Below are positions 45,311 to 54,066 of a stretch of 64,000 bases of DNA, in pieces; position 1 is the stretch's first letter; every line of letters starts with the position of its first letter. The stretch comes from Wylensekiella montiformis (GTDB lineage Bacteria > Bacillota > Negativicutes > Selenomonadales > Selenomonadaceae): positions 55,677-119,676 of the forward strand of contig NZ_VUNL01000009.1 in assembly GCF_009697385.1 (NCBI RefSeq). The letters run 5' to 3'. The position numbers and the translations under genes are program-made. Under the pieces are notes generated by a model that saw nothing but the letters and a program-made list of their open reading frames with translations, did not search any database and had not been told where the DNA came from.

Positions 45311-47131
45311 ATGAAATTGGCTTTACATTCTGGGTACGACAACAAAGCGCAGGCTTCCGTTGTCTGGTTGGCAATCAATGCGAAATTCCCGCATACGTGT
45401 CCGGCTGTTCGTTATTTGCGGGAAGCTGTTCCCGGTTCGCGTATTCTGGAACTGACCATCAATCAGCCTTTGTCGGATTTGTTGGGCGAGATTTATGAAA
45501 ATCGGCCGGCGGTTCTGGGGATTGCCTGCTATATTTGGAATATTCGTCTGGTCCGGGATCTTTTGGCGATTTTGCCGGATATTCTGCCGGATACGGTTAT
45601 CGTTTGCGGCGGCCCGGAAGTTTCTTATGAAACAAGGGCCTTTATGCAGGAGTTTCCGATGGTGGATTATGTTGTGCGCGGTGAGGGGGAAGAATGTGTT
45701 CCGCAGCTGGTGGATCTGTTGGAGCGGAGCGGCTTTGACTGCAAGGCGGCGAATGGCGCATTGGATCGCTGCCCTGTCGATGGGATTGCCTGGCATGATG
45801 CTTCCGGCAGAATTTGTGAGGGGGCTGCTGTTACCGTGCCGGATCTTTCTGTTCTGCCGTTTCCTTACCGGGAGGATGAACTGGAGACGCTTTCGGACCG
45901 CATTCTTTATTATGAGACGTCGCGCGGCTGTCCGTTTTCCTGTGCGTATTGTCTTTCCTGTGCTACAGCTGGCGTGCGGTTCCTGCCTTTGCCGCGTGTA
46001 TTCCGGGATTTGGATCGGTTTACGAAGCACAATGTGCGTCAGGTTAAATTCGTCGATCGCACCTTTAATGCGAATCCGTCGCATTTTCTGCCTATCTTGA
46101 AGTATATTCAGGCGCTGCCCTCTGCCTGCCGGACGAATTTTCATTTTGAAGTGGCGGTCGATTATCTGAGTGAAGAGGTCATGGAGGTTTTGCGCTGTCT
46201 CCCGCGCGGCCGGGTTCAGCTGGAAATCGGCATTCAGTCAACGAACGAGTCTGTGCTGCGGGCGGTTTCCCGCGTCAATCACTGGGAGAAGATTCAAACA
46301 AACATTGCCCGGCTGATGCATTTTGGTAATATGCATCTTCATGTGGATCTCATCATCGGGCTTCCCGGCGAGGACATGGCTTCCTTTCGCCGATCCTTCA
46401 ATGACGTTTTTTCGCTTCATACCGATATGCTTCAGCTGGGCTTTTTGAAATTCCTCAAGGGCGCTTCCATGATGCGCCTTGTGCGTCCTTATGGATATCG
46501 CTATCTGTCCATGGCACCCTATGAAGTGCTTTCCTCTGATGCTATGAGTTATGGTGATATCCGGTGGCTGCACAGCTTCGAGAAGGTATTTGAACTGTAT
46601 TATAATGCCGGCCGGTGCCGTCATACGGTATCGTTTCTGATTGCCGGGGCGGAGGGCGGCGATGCCTTTGCGTTCTGGCGCAAGTTCACGGATTGGTGGG
46701 AAAGACAGGGGTTTCACCGCATCGGACACAGTGCGAAAAGCCTGTACGGGCATTTGTTCCACTTTGCGCGAACGTGCTGCGGCGCAGGAGAAGAAGAACT
46801 GGACAATCTGCTGCGCTACGATGCGCTGACGGCTGATGGCGGCCGCATCCGTCCCGCTTTACTGCGCTGGACCTGCGAGGATAGAAAAACGCCGGCAGAC
46901 CGGTTTTGGCGCGGCCCTGTGGAACAGGTGCAACGGTATTTGCCGGACTTTTCGTTTACCAGCTGGCAGAATCTCCGCCACAGGTACCGGCTGGAATGGT
47001 TTGATTTTGACGTGAGAGAGGCAGAGACGGGAGCTCTTCCGCGCAGGAAGACGATCCTTTTGTTCGACTTTACGAAAGAGCCGGTGAGCTGCTGTCCGGT
47101 TTCTCTGGATGAGCGAGACGAAACGGAGTGA
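45311..47131 (+). CDS. B12-binding radical SAM protein with DUF4080 tail
   Basis: The 606-residue protein has an N-terminal cobalamin-binding-like domain (about 15-140; VIVCGGPEVS, VVRGEGEE). The radical SAM barrel has its cluster cysteines at 207, 211 and 214 (RGCPFSCAYC). The C-terminal DUF4080 region (about 390-600) follows. Family members are widespread in anaerobes but their reaction is not known to me; methylation of an unactivated carbon would fit the class. It starts behind TGAGGTGAAATG and is coupled to the next gene by a 4-base gap. Confidence 0.88.
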   Translation: MKLALHSGYDNKAQASVVWLAINAKFPHTCPAVRYLREAVPGSRILELTINQPLSDLLGEIYENRPAVLGIACYIWNIRLVRDLLAILPDILPDTVIVCGGPEVSYETRAFMQEFPMVDYVVRGEGEECVPQLVDLLERSGFDCKAANGALDRCPVDGIAWHDASGRICEGAAVTVPDLSVLPFPYREDELETLSDRILYYETSRGCPFSCAYCLSCATAGVRFLPLPRVFRDLDRFTKHNVRQVKFVDRTFNANPSHFLPILKYIQALPSACRTNFHFEVAVDYLSEEVMEVLRCLPRGRVQLEIGIQSTNESVLRAVSRVNHWEKIQTNIARLMHFGNMHLHVDLIIGLPGEDMASFRRSFNDVFSLHTDMLQLGFLKFLKGASMMRLVRPYGYRYLSMAPYEVLSSDAMSYGDIRWLHSFEKVFELYYNAGRCRHTVSFLIAGAEGGDAFAFWRKFTDWWERQGFHRIGHSAKSLYGHLFHFARTCCGAGEEELDNLLRYDALTADGGRIRPALLRWTCEDRKTPADRFWRGPVEQVQRYLPDFSFTSWQNLRHRYRLEWFDFDVREAETGALPRRKTILLFDFTKEPVSCCPVSLDERDETE

Positions 47132-47135
47132 GAAG

Positions 47136-48128
47136 ATGTATATGACAGGCGCTTTGCCTTACCGGACCTTTTCTGATTATCTGAAGCAGCGGTATGGGGA
47201 AAAAGTGTATAAGCTTCCCGTGGCTCTTCCGGTGACCTGCCCGAATCGGGATGGGATGCTTGGAACAGGGGGATGCACGTTTTGTGGTTCCATTGGAGCC
47301 GGATATGAAAATCTGCCTCCGGATATGACCATTCATGCACAGCTGGAGGCCAATAAGGCGCATATCGTTCCAAAATACAAGGCGAAAAAGTTCATCCCGT
47401 ATTTTCAGAATTTCAGCAATACCTATACCTCGCCGTCCCGGCTGCATCAGTGGGTACGGGAGGCCGGCAGACCGGCGGACGTTGTGGCCGTTTATATCGC
47501 GACACGGCCGGACTGCATTCACGATACATATCTTTCCATGCTGCGCGATCTGTCTGAAGAACTGAACATCGATATTTGTGTGGAACTGGGGCTGCAGAGC
47601 GTCAACTGTCATTCTCTGCGGAAGATTCATCGCGGGCATACTCTGGGCGAATTCGTGGATGCAGTTCTGCGGATCAAGCGCTTCGGGATGCAGTCCTGCG
47701 CGCATTTGATTCTGAATTTGCCGTGGGACGACCGCGACGATGTGATCGAAGATGCCAAGGTCCTGTCCGCTCTTGGGGTCGATCAAGTTAAGCTGCATGC
47801 GCTGTATCTTGTTCGTGGGACGGAAATGGCGCGTCAGTTTGAAGCAGGGGCATGGACTATGGTGAGCCGGGAGGAATACGAGGAACGAGTCATCACCTTT
47901 CTGGAATATCTGTCGCCGGATATCGTTCTGCAGCGTTTGATCGGACGTGCGCCGGAAGACCATACCATCTTTTCCAACTGGCATACCGGATGGTGGAAGA
48001 TTCGCGACCATATTTTGCAAACGATGCAGGAAACGGGACGCTTTCAGGGACGCTGCTGTGATTATCTCAATGGTCGGGCCGTGCGGAAATTTCTGTCAGA
48101 GGAAGGCCGGTCCTGTTCGGACGCATGA
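47136..48128 (+). CDS. radical SAM protein, YtqA/TIGR01212 family
   Basis: The 330-residue protein has cluster cysteines at 35, 47 and 50 (TCPNRDG...GGCTFCG), with the 11-residue spacing characteristic of the YtqA (TIGR01212) group. The barrel continues with VDVVAVYIATRPDC and VELGLQSVNCHSLRKIHRGH. The function of the family is not settled; it is related to the Elp3-like oxidases. ATG 47136 follows GGAGTGAGAAG. It forms a two-gene operon with the B12-type protein and ends at a strong terminator. Confidence 0.9.
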   Translation: MYMTGALPYRTFSDYLKQRYGEKVYKLPVALPVTCPNRDGMLGTGGCTFCGSIGAGYENLPPDMTIHAQLEANKAHIVPKYKAKKFIPYFQNFSNTYTSPSRLHQWVREAGRPADVVAVYIATRPDCIHDTYLSMLRDLSEELNIDICVELGLQSVNCHSLRKIHRGHTLGEFVDAVLRIKRFGMQSCAHLILNLPWDDRDDVIEDAKVLSALGVDQVKLHALYLVRGTEMARQFEAGAWTMVSREEYEERVITFLEYLSPDIVLQRLIGRAPEDHTIFSNWHTGWWKIRDHILQTMQETGRFQGRCCDYLNGRAVRKFLSEEGRSCSDA

Positions 48129-48136
48129 ACGCAATA

Positions 48137-48175
48137 AAAAACGCTGCCCGCTCGGTGGAGCGGGCAGCGTTTTTT
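48137..48175. terminator. terminator after the radical SAM pair
   Basis: AAAAACGCTGCCCGCTC with a GGTG loop and its perfect complement is flanked by A and T tracts and is usable in both directions. Confidence 0.93.
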
Positions 48176-48198
48176 ATTGCAGGGCATTGCCTTGTGAA

Positions 48199-48246
48199 TC
48201 CTTTATCCGATGCTAAGGGGCGCTGAATAAGTCTTCCTTTATTCGG
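48199..48246. repeat. dispersed intergenic repeat, copy D (short form)
   Basis: It starts CTTTATCCGATGCTAAGGGG, then GCTGAATAAGTCTTCC, then TTTATTCG. It lacks the middle blocks of copies A and C. The last bases overlap the stop codon of the DUF1858 gene on the minus strand. Confidence 0.8.
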
Positions 48247-48442
48247 CGGCGCCGACAGCTTCGTTCAGACCTTCGACCAGCGCATCGACATCAATGCCGT
48301 GAGCCAGAGCACCCTGCTCGATGTTTTCGAAGTGAGCAGCTGCGCAGCCCAGGCAGCCCATGCCGGCGTTGACAAAAACGTCCACCGTGTCCGGATATTT
48401 CTGAACAACATCGAGAATGCTCATGTCTTTGGTAATAGCCAT
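48239..48442 (-). CDS. DUF1858 small cysteine protein
   Basis: The 67-residue protein contains SILDVVQKYPDTVDVFVNAG followed by MGCLGC (Cys30, Cys33), typical of DUF1858 proteins that resemble the hybrid-cluster-type N-terminal helices. It may bind a metal or redox partner; function is unproven. The ribosome site is GGGAGG. The stop codon is supplied by repeat copy D, so the tail (GAAE) may have been altered by repeat insertion. Confidence 0.85.
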   Translation of the reverse strand: MAITKDMSILDVVQKYPDTVDVFVNAGMGCLGCAAAHFENIEQGALAHGIDVDALVEGLNEAVGAAE

Positions 48443-48654
48443 AATATAAAACCTCCCATGTGTCTTTTTTCTATATTATTATGGATAGAGTCGGCAAAGG
48501 ATGAATCCCTTGTCACAGGCATTATAGCACAGAACAGAGAACGGATACAAGAAATAAATGAATCTGATTCAGAAAAAAATAAGCAGAAGGGTAGTTTTTT
48601 TGTTTCAATCGGGTTAAAATGAGAAAGGCTGAGAAATTGGATGAGAAAGCGGGG

Positions 48655-49623
48655 ATGAAAACGATGGGGTTGATCGCATGTTCTCTGCGAGGCGTACCGG
48701 TTTATTCTTATGGATTGTTTGTTGCGGTGGCTTTGCTGCTTGGCCTGCTCGTTGCGTGGCTTTGTGTCAAGGCGCAAAAGGTCAGCTTTGCACCGGTGCT
48801 GGATATGGCACTGTGGGGGATTCCGCTGGCTCTTCTCGGTGGACGGGCAGGCTTTGTCTTTCACCACTTTGATCGTTACAGCAGTCATTTGCCGGATATC
48901 TTTGCCGTCTGGCAGGGAGGGTTCTCCCTTTACGGCATGATTGCCGGCGTGCTGGCTGCTGTGATCGGTACCTGCCGGGTGCAGGGAAGGGATACCTGGA
49001 TATGGCTGGACCGCCTGATTCCTTCCGGCGTGATCTTTTTGGCGGTGCTGGAGATGGGCGTTTTTATTCTGCAGCTTAATCCGGGGCTGCCGTTCCCCGA
49101 TGATATTCCCAATGATCATGCACTGGCCGAGTATATCGAATACAATTACCGTCCGATCGGTTTTGGGGATACGCTCTATTTTCAGCCCATTGCATTGTAT
49201 CAGGCCGGCCTGCAGCTGCTGATTTTTTTCTTGTTGCTGGTGCTGACTCTTCTGCGGGCGAAACGGCACTGGCTTCGTACACCCGGTAGTCTGTTTCTGC
49301 TGGGGACGGCAGGGGTGGCCTGGATCCGGTTGGGCTGCGGCTTTTTCTATCTGGCCACGGGGGCAGATGACGGCGCAGCGATGCCGTTGGGGCGTATTCT
49401 GTCTGGCGGTATCGGGCTTTTTGCTATATTCTTGCTGATGATGCGCAGAAGATCGGATGTCTGGGAGAAAGGAATGGGAGGAAAAGAACATGTCGGTAAT
49501 GTATGCTGGAAAGAGACGGAGGGCTTGGCTGAAACGGGCGCTTCTGCTCCTCATGCTGGTGCTCATCCCTCTGCTGGTATCCAGTCCCAAGCCGCTGACG
49601 GCTACGATGGTCGCCGACAGTGA
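48655..49623 (+). CDS. Lgt-like membrane protein lacking catalytic positions
   Basis: The protein is about 322 residues with seven hydrophobic segments and resembles prolipoprotein diacylglyceryl transferase. The strand GIPLALLGGRAGFVFHHF aligns with the Lgt G-G-R-x-G-Y-V motif, VWQGGFSLYGMIAGV with the W-x-G-G-M-S-F-H-G-G motif, and FQPIALYQAG with the Q-L-Y-E region. The catalytic His of SFHGG is Tyr here, and the arginine-asparagine signature (G-R-x-G-N-F) is absent (AVLEMGVF). It is therefore probably not a working Lgt. The last 134 bases overlap the deacetylase gene; the C-terminus beyond about 278 is low-complexity and unlike Lgt. The start could also be 48619. Confidence 0.75.
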   Translation: MKTMGLIACSLRGVPVYSYGLFVAVALLLGLLVAWLCVKAQKVSFAPVLDMALWGIPLALLGGRAGFVFHHFDRYSSHLPDIFAVWQGGFSLYGMIAGVLAAVIGTCRVQGRDTWIWLDRLIPSGVIFLAVLEMGVFILQLNPGLPFPDDIPNDHALAEYIEYNYRPIGFGDTLYFQPIALYQAGLQLLIFFLLLVLTLLRAKRHWLRTPGSLFLLGTAGVAWIRLGCGFFYLATGADDGAAMPLGRILSGGIGLFAIFLLMMRRRSDVWEKGMGGKEHVGNVCWKETEGLAETGASAPHAGAHPSAGIQSQAADGYDGRRQ

Positions 49624-50323
49624 AAATGGGACAAAGGTTATGGTGCTGAATTATCATAAAGTGGATAACACGTTTATTTCTTTGTCCGTCCGGCCGGATG
49701 ATTTTGAAAAGCAGATGCAGTATCTGAGCGACAATGGCTATCATACCATCACACCGGACGAACTGTATGATAGTCTGGCCGGAAAGGGAGAATTGCCGGA
49801 AAATCCGGTACTCATCACCTTTGATGATGGATATGAGGATAATTATACGAATGCGTACCCGATTTTGAAGAAGTACGGGTTTAAGGCGACGATCTTCGTG
49901 ATCACTGGCTTTCTGGGCAAGGATAAAAATTATATGACCTGGGATCAGGCGCGTGAGATGGATGCCAATGGCATCAGCATAGAATCGCATACGGTGGATC
50001 ATAAGTCCATGACGGATCTCACGGATGATCAGCTTCGGGCGGAATTGGTGGATTCCCGGAAAAAGGCGGAAAAAGAGCTGGGACACCCCGTCGAGTACAT
50101 GGCGTATCCCACCGGCACTTATAACCTGCACATTGCTGAGATGGTCAAAGAAGCGGGGTATAAGGCGGCGTTTACCATCAAATACGGCAATGTGGATAAA
50201 GCCAGCAATATTTACGCATTGGAGCGCGTTCCGATCTTTCATACAGAGGATACGAACCGGGATTTTTTGGAACGTATTCGCTATACGCCGATCTTTGAGC
50301 GATTTGGCTGGATTAAGAGCTGA
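49490..50323 (+). CDS. membrane-anchored polysaccharide deacetylase (NodB domain)
   Basis: The 277-residue protein has an N-terminal signal-anchor (about 12-30), then a NodB homology domain (about 55-265). Motif 1 is LITFDDGYEDN (catalytic Asp-Asp), motif 2 is SHTVDHKSM (metal His-Asp-His) and motif 3 AYPTGTYN. The family removes N-acetyl groups from peptidoglycan or other amino-sugar polymers at the cell surface. ATG 49490 has a GGGAGGAAAAG site and lies 134 bases inside the Lgt-like gene. A terminator follows. Confidence 0.9.
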   Translation: MSVMYAGKRRRAWLKRALLLLMLVLIPLLVSSPKPLTATMVADSENGTKVMVLNYHKVDNTFISLSVRPDDFEKQMQYLSDNGYHTITPDELYDSLAGKGELPENPVLITFDDGYEDNYTNAYPILKKYGFKATIFVITGFLGKDKNYMTWDQAREMDANGISIESHTVDHKSMTDLTDDQLRAELVDSRKKAEKELGHPVEYMAYPTGTYNLHIAEMVKEAGYKAAFTIKYGNVDKASNIYALERVPIFHTEDTNRDFLERIRYTPIFERFGWIKS

Positions 50324-50343
50324 ACCAGCTGTTCGGAGAACAG

Positions 50344-50378
50344 ACAAGCTTTCCCATTTGGGGGAGGCTTGTTTTTTT
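50344..50378 (+). terminator. terminator after the deacetylase gene
   Basis: ACAAGCTTTCCC pairs with GGGGAGGCTTGT and is followed by TTTTTTT. It separates this unit from the dcw cluster. Confidence 0.88.
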
Positions 50379-50409
50379 GTGCGAAAAAGCGTGTTTTCCC
50401 AAGTTTAGC

Positions 50410-50497
50410 TTGCAAAAACAACGATTTTTTGGTATAAAAGAGAATAGATAAAGTGGCGATTTGTGGGGGAAAGTGGTTTAAAAACCCAGAAAGGTGG
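50410..50497 (+). promoter_or_regulatory. dcw cluster promoter with MraZ binding boxes
   Basis: TTGCAA (50410-50415) and TATAAA (50433-50438) are 17 bases apart. GTGG recurs at 50453, 50463 and 50473, exactly 10 bases apart, and again at 50494. Phased repeats of this kind upstream of mraZ are the known MraZ autorepression site. Confidence 0.85.
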
Positions 50498-50506
50498 TGA
50501 GGCAGG

Positions 50507-50944
50507 ATGTTCATGGGGGAATATGTTCATTCCATTGACGCCAAAGGGCGTGTCATCCTGCCAGCGGATTTCCGGCAGGAACTCGGTGTCACCTTTATTA
50601 TCACGCGCGGCCTGGATAATTGTTTGTTCCTGTACGGTCAGCAGGCATGGGAGGAATGGGCAGCCAAGCTGCGCGCCCTGCCGATTGCCAAGCCGGCGGC
50701 CCGGGCGTTGAACCGCTTTTTTTTCGCCGGGGCAAGGACGCTGGAATGCGATAAACAGGGGCGTTTCCTCGTACCGGCCAACCTGCGCAATCACGCAGGC
50801 ATCTCTCTGAAGCAGGATGTGGTTTTGACTGGCGTGGACAACCGCATCGAAGTGTGGAGCCGGGAACAGTGGGCAAAATACAACAGCGAAGTGGAGCCGG
50901 ATGTGACAGCGATTGCGGATTCGCTGTCTGAACTGGGAATTTGA
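50507..50944 (+). CDS. mraZ: transcriptional regulator MraZ
   Basis: The 145-residue protein is two AbrB-like SpoVT repeats (about 1-65 and 75-130), with D-A-K-G-R-V-I-L-P and D-K-Q-G-R-F-L-V-P as the repeated DNA-binding strands. MraZ represses its own operon through repeats upstream, which are seen here. The start MFMGEY at 50507 is canonical. It is the first gene of the dcw cluster. Confidence 0.97.
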   Translation: MFMGEYVHSIDAKGRVILPADFRQELGVTFIITRGLDNCLFLYGQQAWEEWAAKLRALPIAKPAARALNRFFFAGARTLECDKQGRFLVPANLRNHAGISLKQDVVLTGVDNRIEVWSREQWAKYNSEVEPDVTAIADSLSELGI

Positions 50945-50990
50945 AAGAACGAACCGCTTGTGGGCGGCGGAATCAGCAAGGCAGGTGCAG

Positions 50991-51956
50991 ATGATGGAGT
51001 TTCACCATATCAGTGTAATGCTGGAAGAGACCGTGAGAGGTCTGGTGACAAATAAAAAAGGAACCTATGTGGACTGCACTCTGGGCGGCGGAGGGCATTC
51101 CCATCGTATTGCCGAATTGCTGGAGCCTGCCGGACGCATCATCGGCATCGATCAGGATGAAGAAGCGGTAGAAGCGGCGTCAGCCAGACTGAGCGATGCT
51201 GCCTGCCGGGTGGATATTGTACACGATAATTTTCGTCATCTGGAACAGATTCTGCATGCTGAGGATGCGGATCAGGTGGATGGCGTCGTCTTTGATCTGG
51301 GTGTGTCTTCCCATCAGATTGATACGGCGGAGCGCGGTTTTTCCTATATGCATGATGCGCCGTTGGATATGAGGATGGATCCGGAGGCGGAGCTTTCGGC
51401 CTATGAGGTGATCAATACATATAGTGAGCAGGATCTGTTCCGTATTTTTCATGATTATGGAGAGGAACGATGGGCTAAGCGCATCGCGCAGTTTATTGTC
51501 AGGGAGCGTCAGACAGCGCCCATACGCACGACAGGCGGTTTAGTCGATGTAATCTGCAAGGCCATCCCCAAGGCGGTTCGTCAGGCAGCGGGCGGCCACC
51601 CGGCAAAGCGTGTGTTTCAGGCGGTCCGCATCGAGGTCAATGACGAACTTGGGATTCTCGAGACGGCATTTCGCACAGCGGTGCGCCATCTGAAGCCGAG
51701 GGGACGTATTGCGATCATTACCTTTCATTCTCTGGAAGACCGGATTGCGAAGAAAACATTGCGCGACATGTCGCGCGGATGTATTTGCCCGCCGGAACTT
51801 CCTGTCTGCGTCTGTCACCATCGTCCGGAAATCCGCCTGCTTGGCAAGCCCGTTACAGCGGCGCCGCAGGAGATAGAGCGGAACTCGCGATCCAAAAGCG
51901 CCAAGCTGCGGCTGGCGGAAAAGCTGCCGATTGCTGAAGAAAGAGGGGAATGCTGA
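50991..51956 (+). CDS. rsmH: 16S rRNA m4C1402 methyltransferase
   Basis: The 321-residue SAM methyltransferase has VDCTLGGGGHSHRI (about 28-41) as the SAM site and VVFDLGVSSHQID and ERGFSYMHDAPLDMRMD as family signatures. It ends with RNSRSKSAKLRLAEK. ATG 50991 follows AAGGCAGGTG (50994 is possible). It overlaps ftsL by seven bases. Confidence 0.97.
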   Translation: MMEFHHISVMLEETVRGLVTNKKGTYVDCTLGGGGHSHRIAELLEPAGRIIGIDQDEEAVEAASARLSDAACRVDIVHDNFRHLEQILHAEDADQVDGVVFDLGVSSHQIDTAERGFSYMHDAPLDMRMDPEAELSAYEVINTYSEQDLFRIFHDYGEERWAKRIAQFIVRERQTAPIRTTGGLVDVICKAIPKAVRQAAGGHPAKRVFQAVRIEVNDELGILETAFRTAVRHLKPRGRIAIITFHSLEDRIAKKTLRDMSRGCICPPELPVCVCHHRPEIRLLGKPVTAAPQEIERNSRSKSAKLRLAEKLPIAEERGEC

Positions 51957-52321
51957 TGCTGGCCAGACAGGAAGAAGCTCAAGCTGAACAATGGGAAGCG
52001 GTGCGCAGCCAGCTGGAAGAGGATGCAAAGAAACCGCTGTATCGCACCGTTCTGGACAGGGGGACGCGCTCGCGCTGCCGGATCCTTTTTCTTACCGTAG
52101 CCTCACTGGCCATGCTGGTGACTGTTGGAAGCGGCATCAGTGCCAGCCGGGGATACGCCTTGATCGAGGTGCAGCAGAAGGCGGATCAGCTGGAACAGGA
52201 AAATGAACGCCTGAAAATCGACATTGCACGACTGAAATCGCCGGAGCGCATCAAGTCCATCGCCAGTGACCAGCTGGACATGGCGGTTCCGCAGAGCACC
52301 TACTTCAGTCATGAAAAGTAA
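51950..52321 (+). CDS. ftsL: cell division protein FtsL
   Basis: The 123-residue bitopic protein has a cytoplasmic charged N-terminus and one membrane segment at about 47-68 (LFLTVASLAMLVTVGSGI). A leucine-heptad coiled coil (VQQKADQLEQENERLKIDI, about 76-94) and the MAVPQSTYF tail follow. This layout and the position after rsmH identify FtsL, which scaffolds the divisome with FtsB/FtsQ. ATG 51950 overlaps the rsmH stop. Confidence 0.88.
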   Translation: MLMLARQEEAQAEQWEAVRSQLEEDAKKPLYRTVLDRGTRSRCRILFLTVASLAMLVTVGSGISASRGYALIEVQQKADQLEQENERLKIDIARLKSPERIKSIASDQLDMAVPQSTYFSHEK

Positions 52322-52551
52322 ACACAGCGGATCGGAACGCATTTTCGGTCCGGATACGGCGAAAGGCTGTCAGTGAAGAGGCAGCTTCTTTCGCTTTTCT
52401 TTGTTTGGAACGAAATAAAACGTGAGATCGTGTTACGGCGATGAAATGCAGCGTGAATGGAAAGAACGAAAAAAAACTATAATTTTTTCCAGAGACGGTT
52501 TATAATAGTGTACGGTTCGCTGAAATGGAGGCGGACTGAGGAGGAACGGAA
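52322..52551 (+). other. non-coding gap at the usual ftsI position
   Basis: This 230-base stretch holds no gene. It contains two TATAAT-like hexamers (52478 and 52501) and a GAGGAGGAAC ribosome site for murE, so transcription probably restarts here. A transpeptidase gene (ftsI or spoVD) normally fills this slot. Confidence 0.7.
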
Positions 52552-54066
52552 ATGAAATCAATCTGTGAATTAGCCCGTCTGGTTGATGGCGCTGAAATTA
52601 TCGGCAATAAAGAGATCGAGATTGCAGGAATTGAACATGATTCCCGCAAGGTCGGGAAGGGGACGCTGTTCGTTTGCATTCCGGGCGTTCATGTCGATGG
52701 ACACCAGTTTATCCGGCAGGCGGCTGTTGCCGGAGCCTGTGCGATTCTGACGACGCGCCGCGATGTCGAGGTGCCGGACGGGATGACTATTCTGCTGGTG
52801 CCGGAGCTTCGGGCGGCTCTGGATGCTATGGTTCCATATTTTTACGATTATCCCGCCCGCAGCATGCGTATAATCGGCATTACCGGAACGAATGGCAAGA
52901 CGACAACGAGCTATATCACGCGGGCAATCCTTCGCCATGCGGGATATAAGGTCGGCCTGATCGGTACGATTCAAATCATGATGGAGGAGGAGGTATTTCC
53001 TATCCACAATACGACGCCGGATGTTGTTGAGCTTCAGCACACGCTGGCCATCATGCGGGACAGAGGCATGGATTATGTAGTCATGGAAGTATCTTCGCAT
53101 GCGCTGGATCAGGATCGCGTGGCCGGAATCGAGTTCGATACGGCGGTGTTTACGAATCTGACGCAGGATCATCTGGATTATCATAAGACATTGGAAAATT
53201 ATATGCTGGCCAAGGCAAAACTCTTTGACCATGTATCCGAGCCGGGCGTCAAGCAGGGCAAAACAGCGGTGGTTAATGTCGATGATGCGGCGGGAAAGAC
53301 CATGCTGGCCCATGCGGACTGCGCGCATCTCACCTATGCGATTCGCCAGCCGGCCGATCTTCGTGCGACGGATGTTCATGTTTTAGCAGGCGGCGCAAAC
53401 TTTACGCTGAATCATGATTCTTTTGGAACGATGCCGCTGCAGCTGCATATTACGGGCATTTTCAATGTCTATAATGTCATGTCCGCCGTCGGAGCCGCGC
53501 TGGCTGAACATGTCAGTCCGGAGAATATTGCGGCTGTGCTTCGGACTTTTACCAGTGTGCCGGGGCGCTTTGAGCTGGTGAAAGCGGGACAGGATTTTTC
53601 CATTATTGTGGATTATGCCCATACGCCGGATGGTGTGGAAAACGTACTCAGAACAGCCCGGGAGATTGCCAAAAAGAAGATTATCGCCGTGTTTGGCTGC
53701 GGCGGCGACCGCGACCGTACGAAGCGGCCGATCATGGGGCGTCTTGCCGCAAAGCTGGCGGATGTCGTCATTGCGACATCCGATAACCCGCGGTCGGAAG
53801 ATCCGGAATCCATTCTTGACGAGGTAGAAGCCGGCGTACGGGAAACGATCGGGGATAAGCATCATGAGCGCATCGCTGATCGCCGCGAAGCTATTTTTCG
53901 CGCGGTGGAGCTTGCTGAGCCGGAGGATTTGGTCATTATTCTCGGCAAGGGACATGAGAATTATCAGATTCTCAAGGATGGAACGATTCATTTTGATGAC
54001 AAAGAGGTGGCCTGTGAAGCCGTGGCTGCCCGCAGGGAGGGAAAAGGATGCCGTCATTCCAGCTGA
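52552..54066 (+). CDS. murE: UDP-MurNAc-tripeptide synthetase MurE
   Basis: The 504-residue Mur ligase adds the third residue to UDP-MurNAc-L-Ala-D-Glu. The ATP loop is GTNGKTTTS (about residue 110), and the C-terminal motif DNPRSEDP is the meso-diaminopimelate form; Lys enzymes differ at the Arg. It has its own ribosome site after a 230-base gap. It overlaps murF by 19 bases. Confidence 0.97.
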   Translation: MKSICELARLVDGAEIIGNKEIEIAGIEHDSRKVGKGTLFVCIPGVHVDGHQFIRQAAVAGACAILTTRRDVEVPDGMTILLVPELRAALDAMVPYFYDYPARSMRIIGITGTNGKTTTSYITRAILRHAGYKVGLIGTIQIMMEEEVFPIHNTTPDVVELQHTLAIMRDRGMDYVVMEVSSHALDQDRVAGIEFDTAVFTNLTQDHLDYHKTLENYMLAKAKLFDHVSEPGVKQGKTAVVNVDDAAGKTMLAHADCAHLTYAIRQPADLRATDVHVLAGGANFTLNHDSFGTMPLQLHITGIFNVYNVMSAVGAALAEHVSPENIAAVLRTFTSVPGRFELVKAGQDFSIIVDYAHTPDGVENVLRTAREIAKKKIIAVFGCGGDRDRTKRPIMGRLAAKLADVVIATSDNPRSEDPESILDEVEAGVRETIGDKHHERIADRREAIFRAVELAEPEDLVIILGKGHENYQILKDGTIHFDDKEVACEAVAARREGKGCRHSS

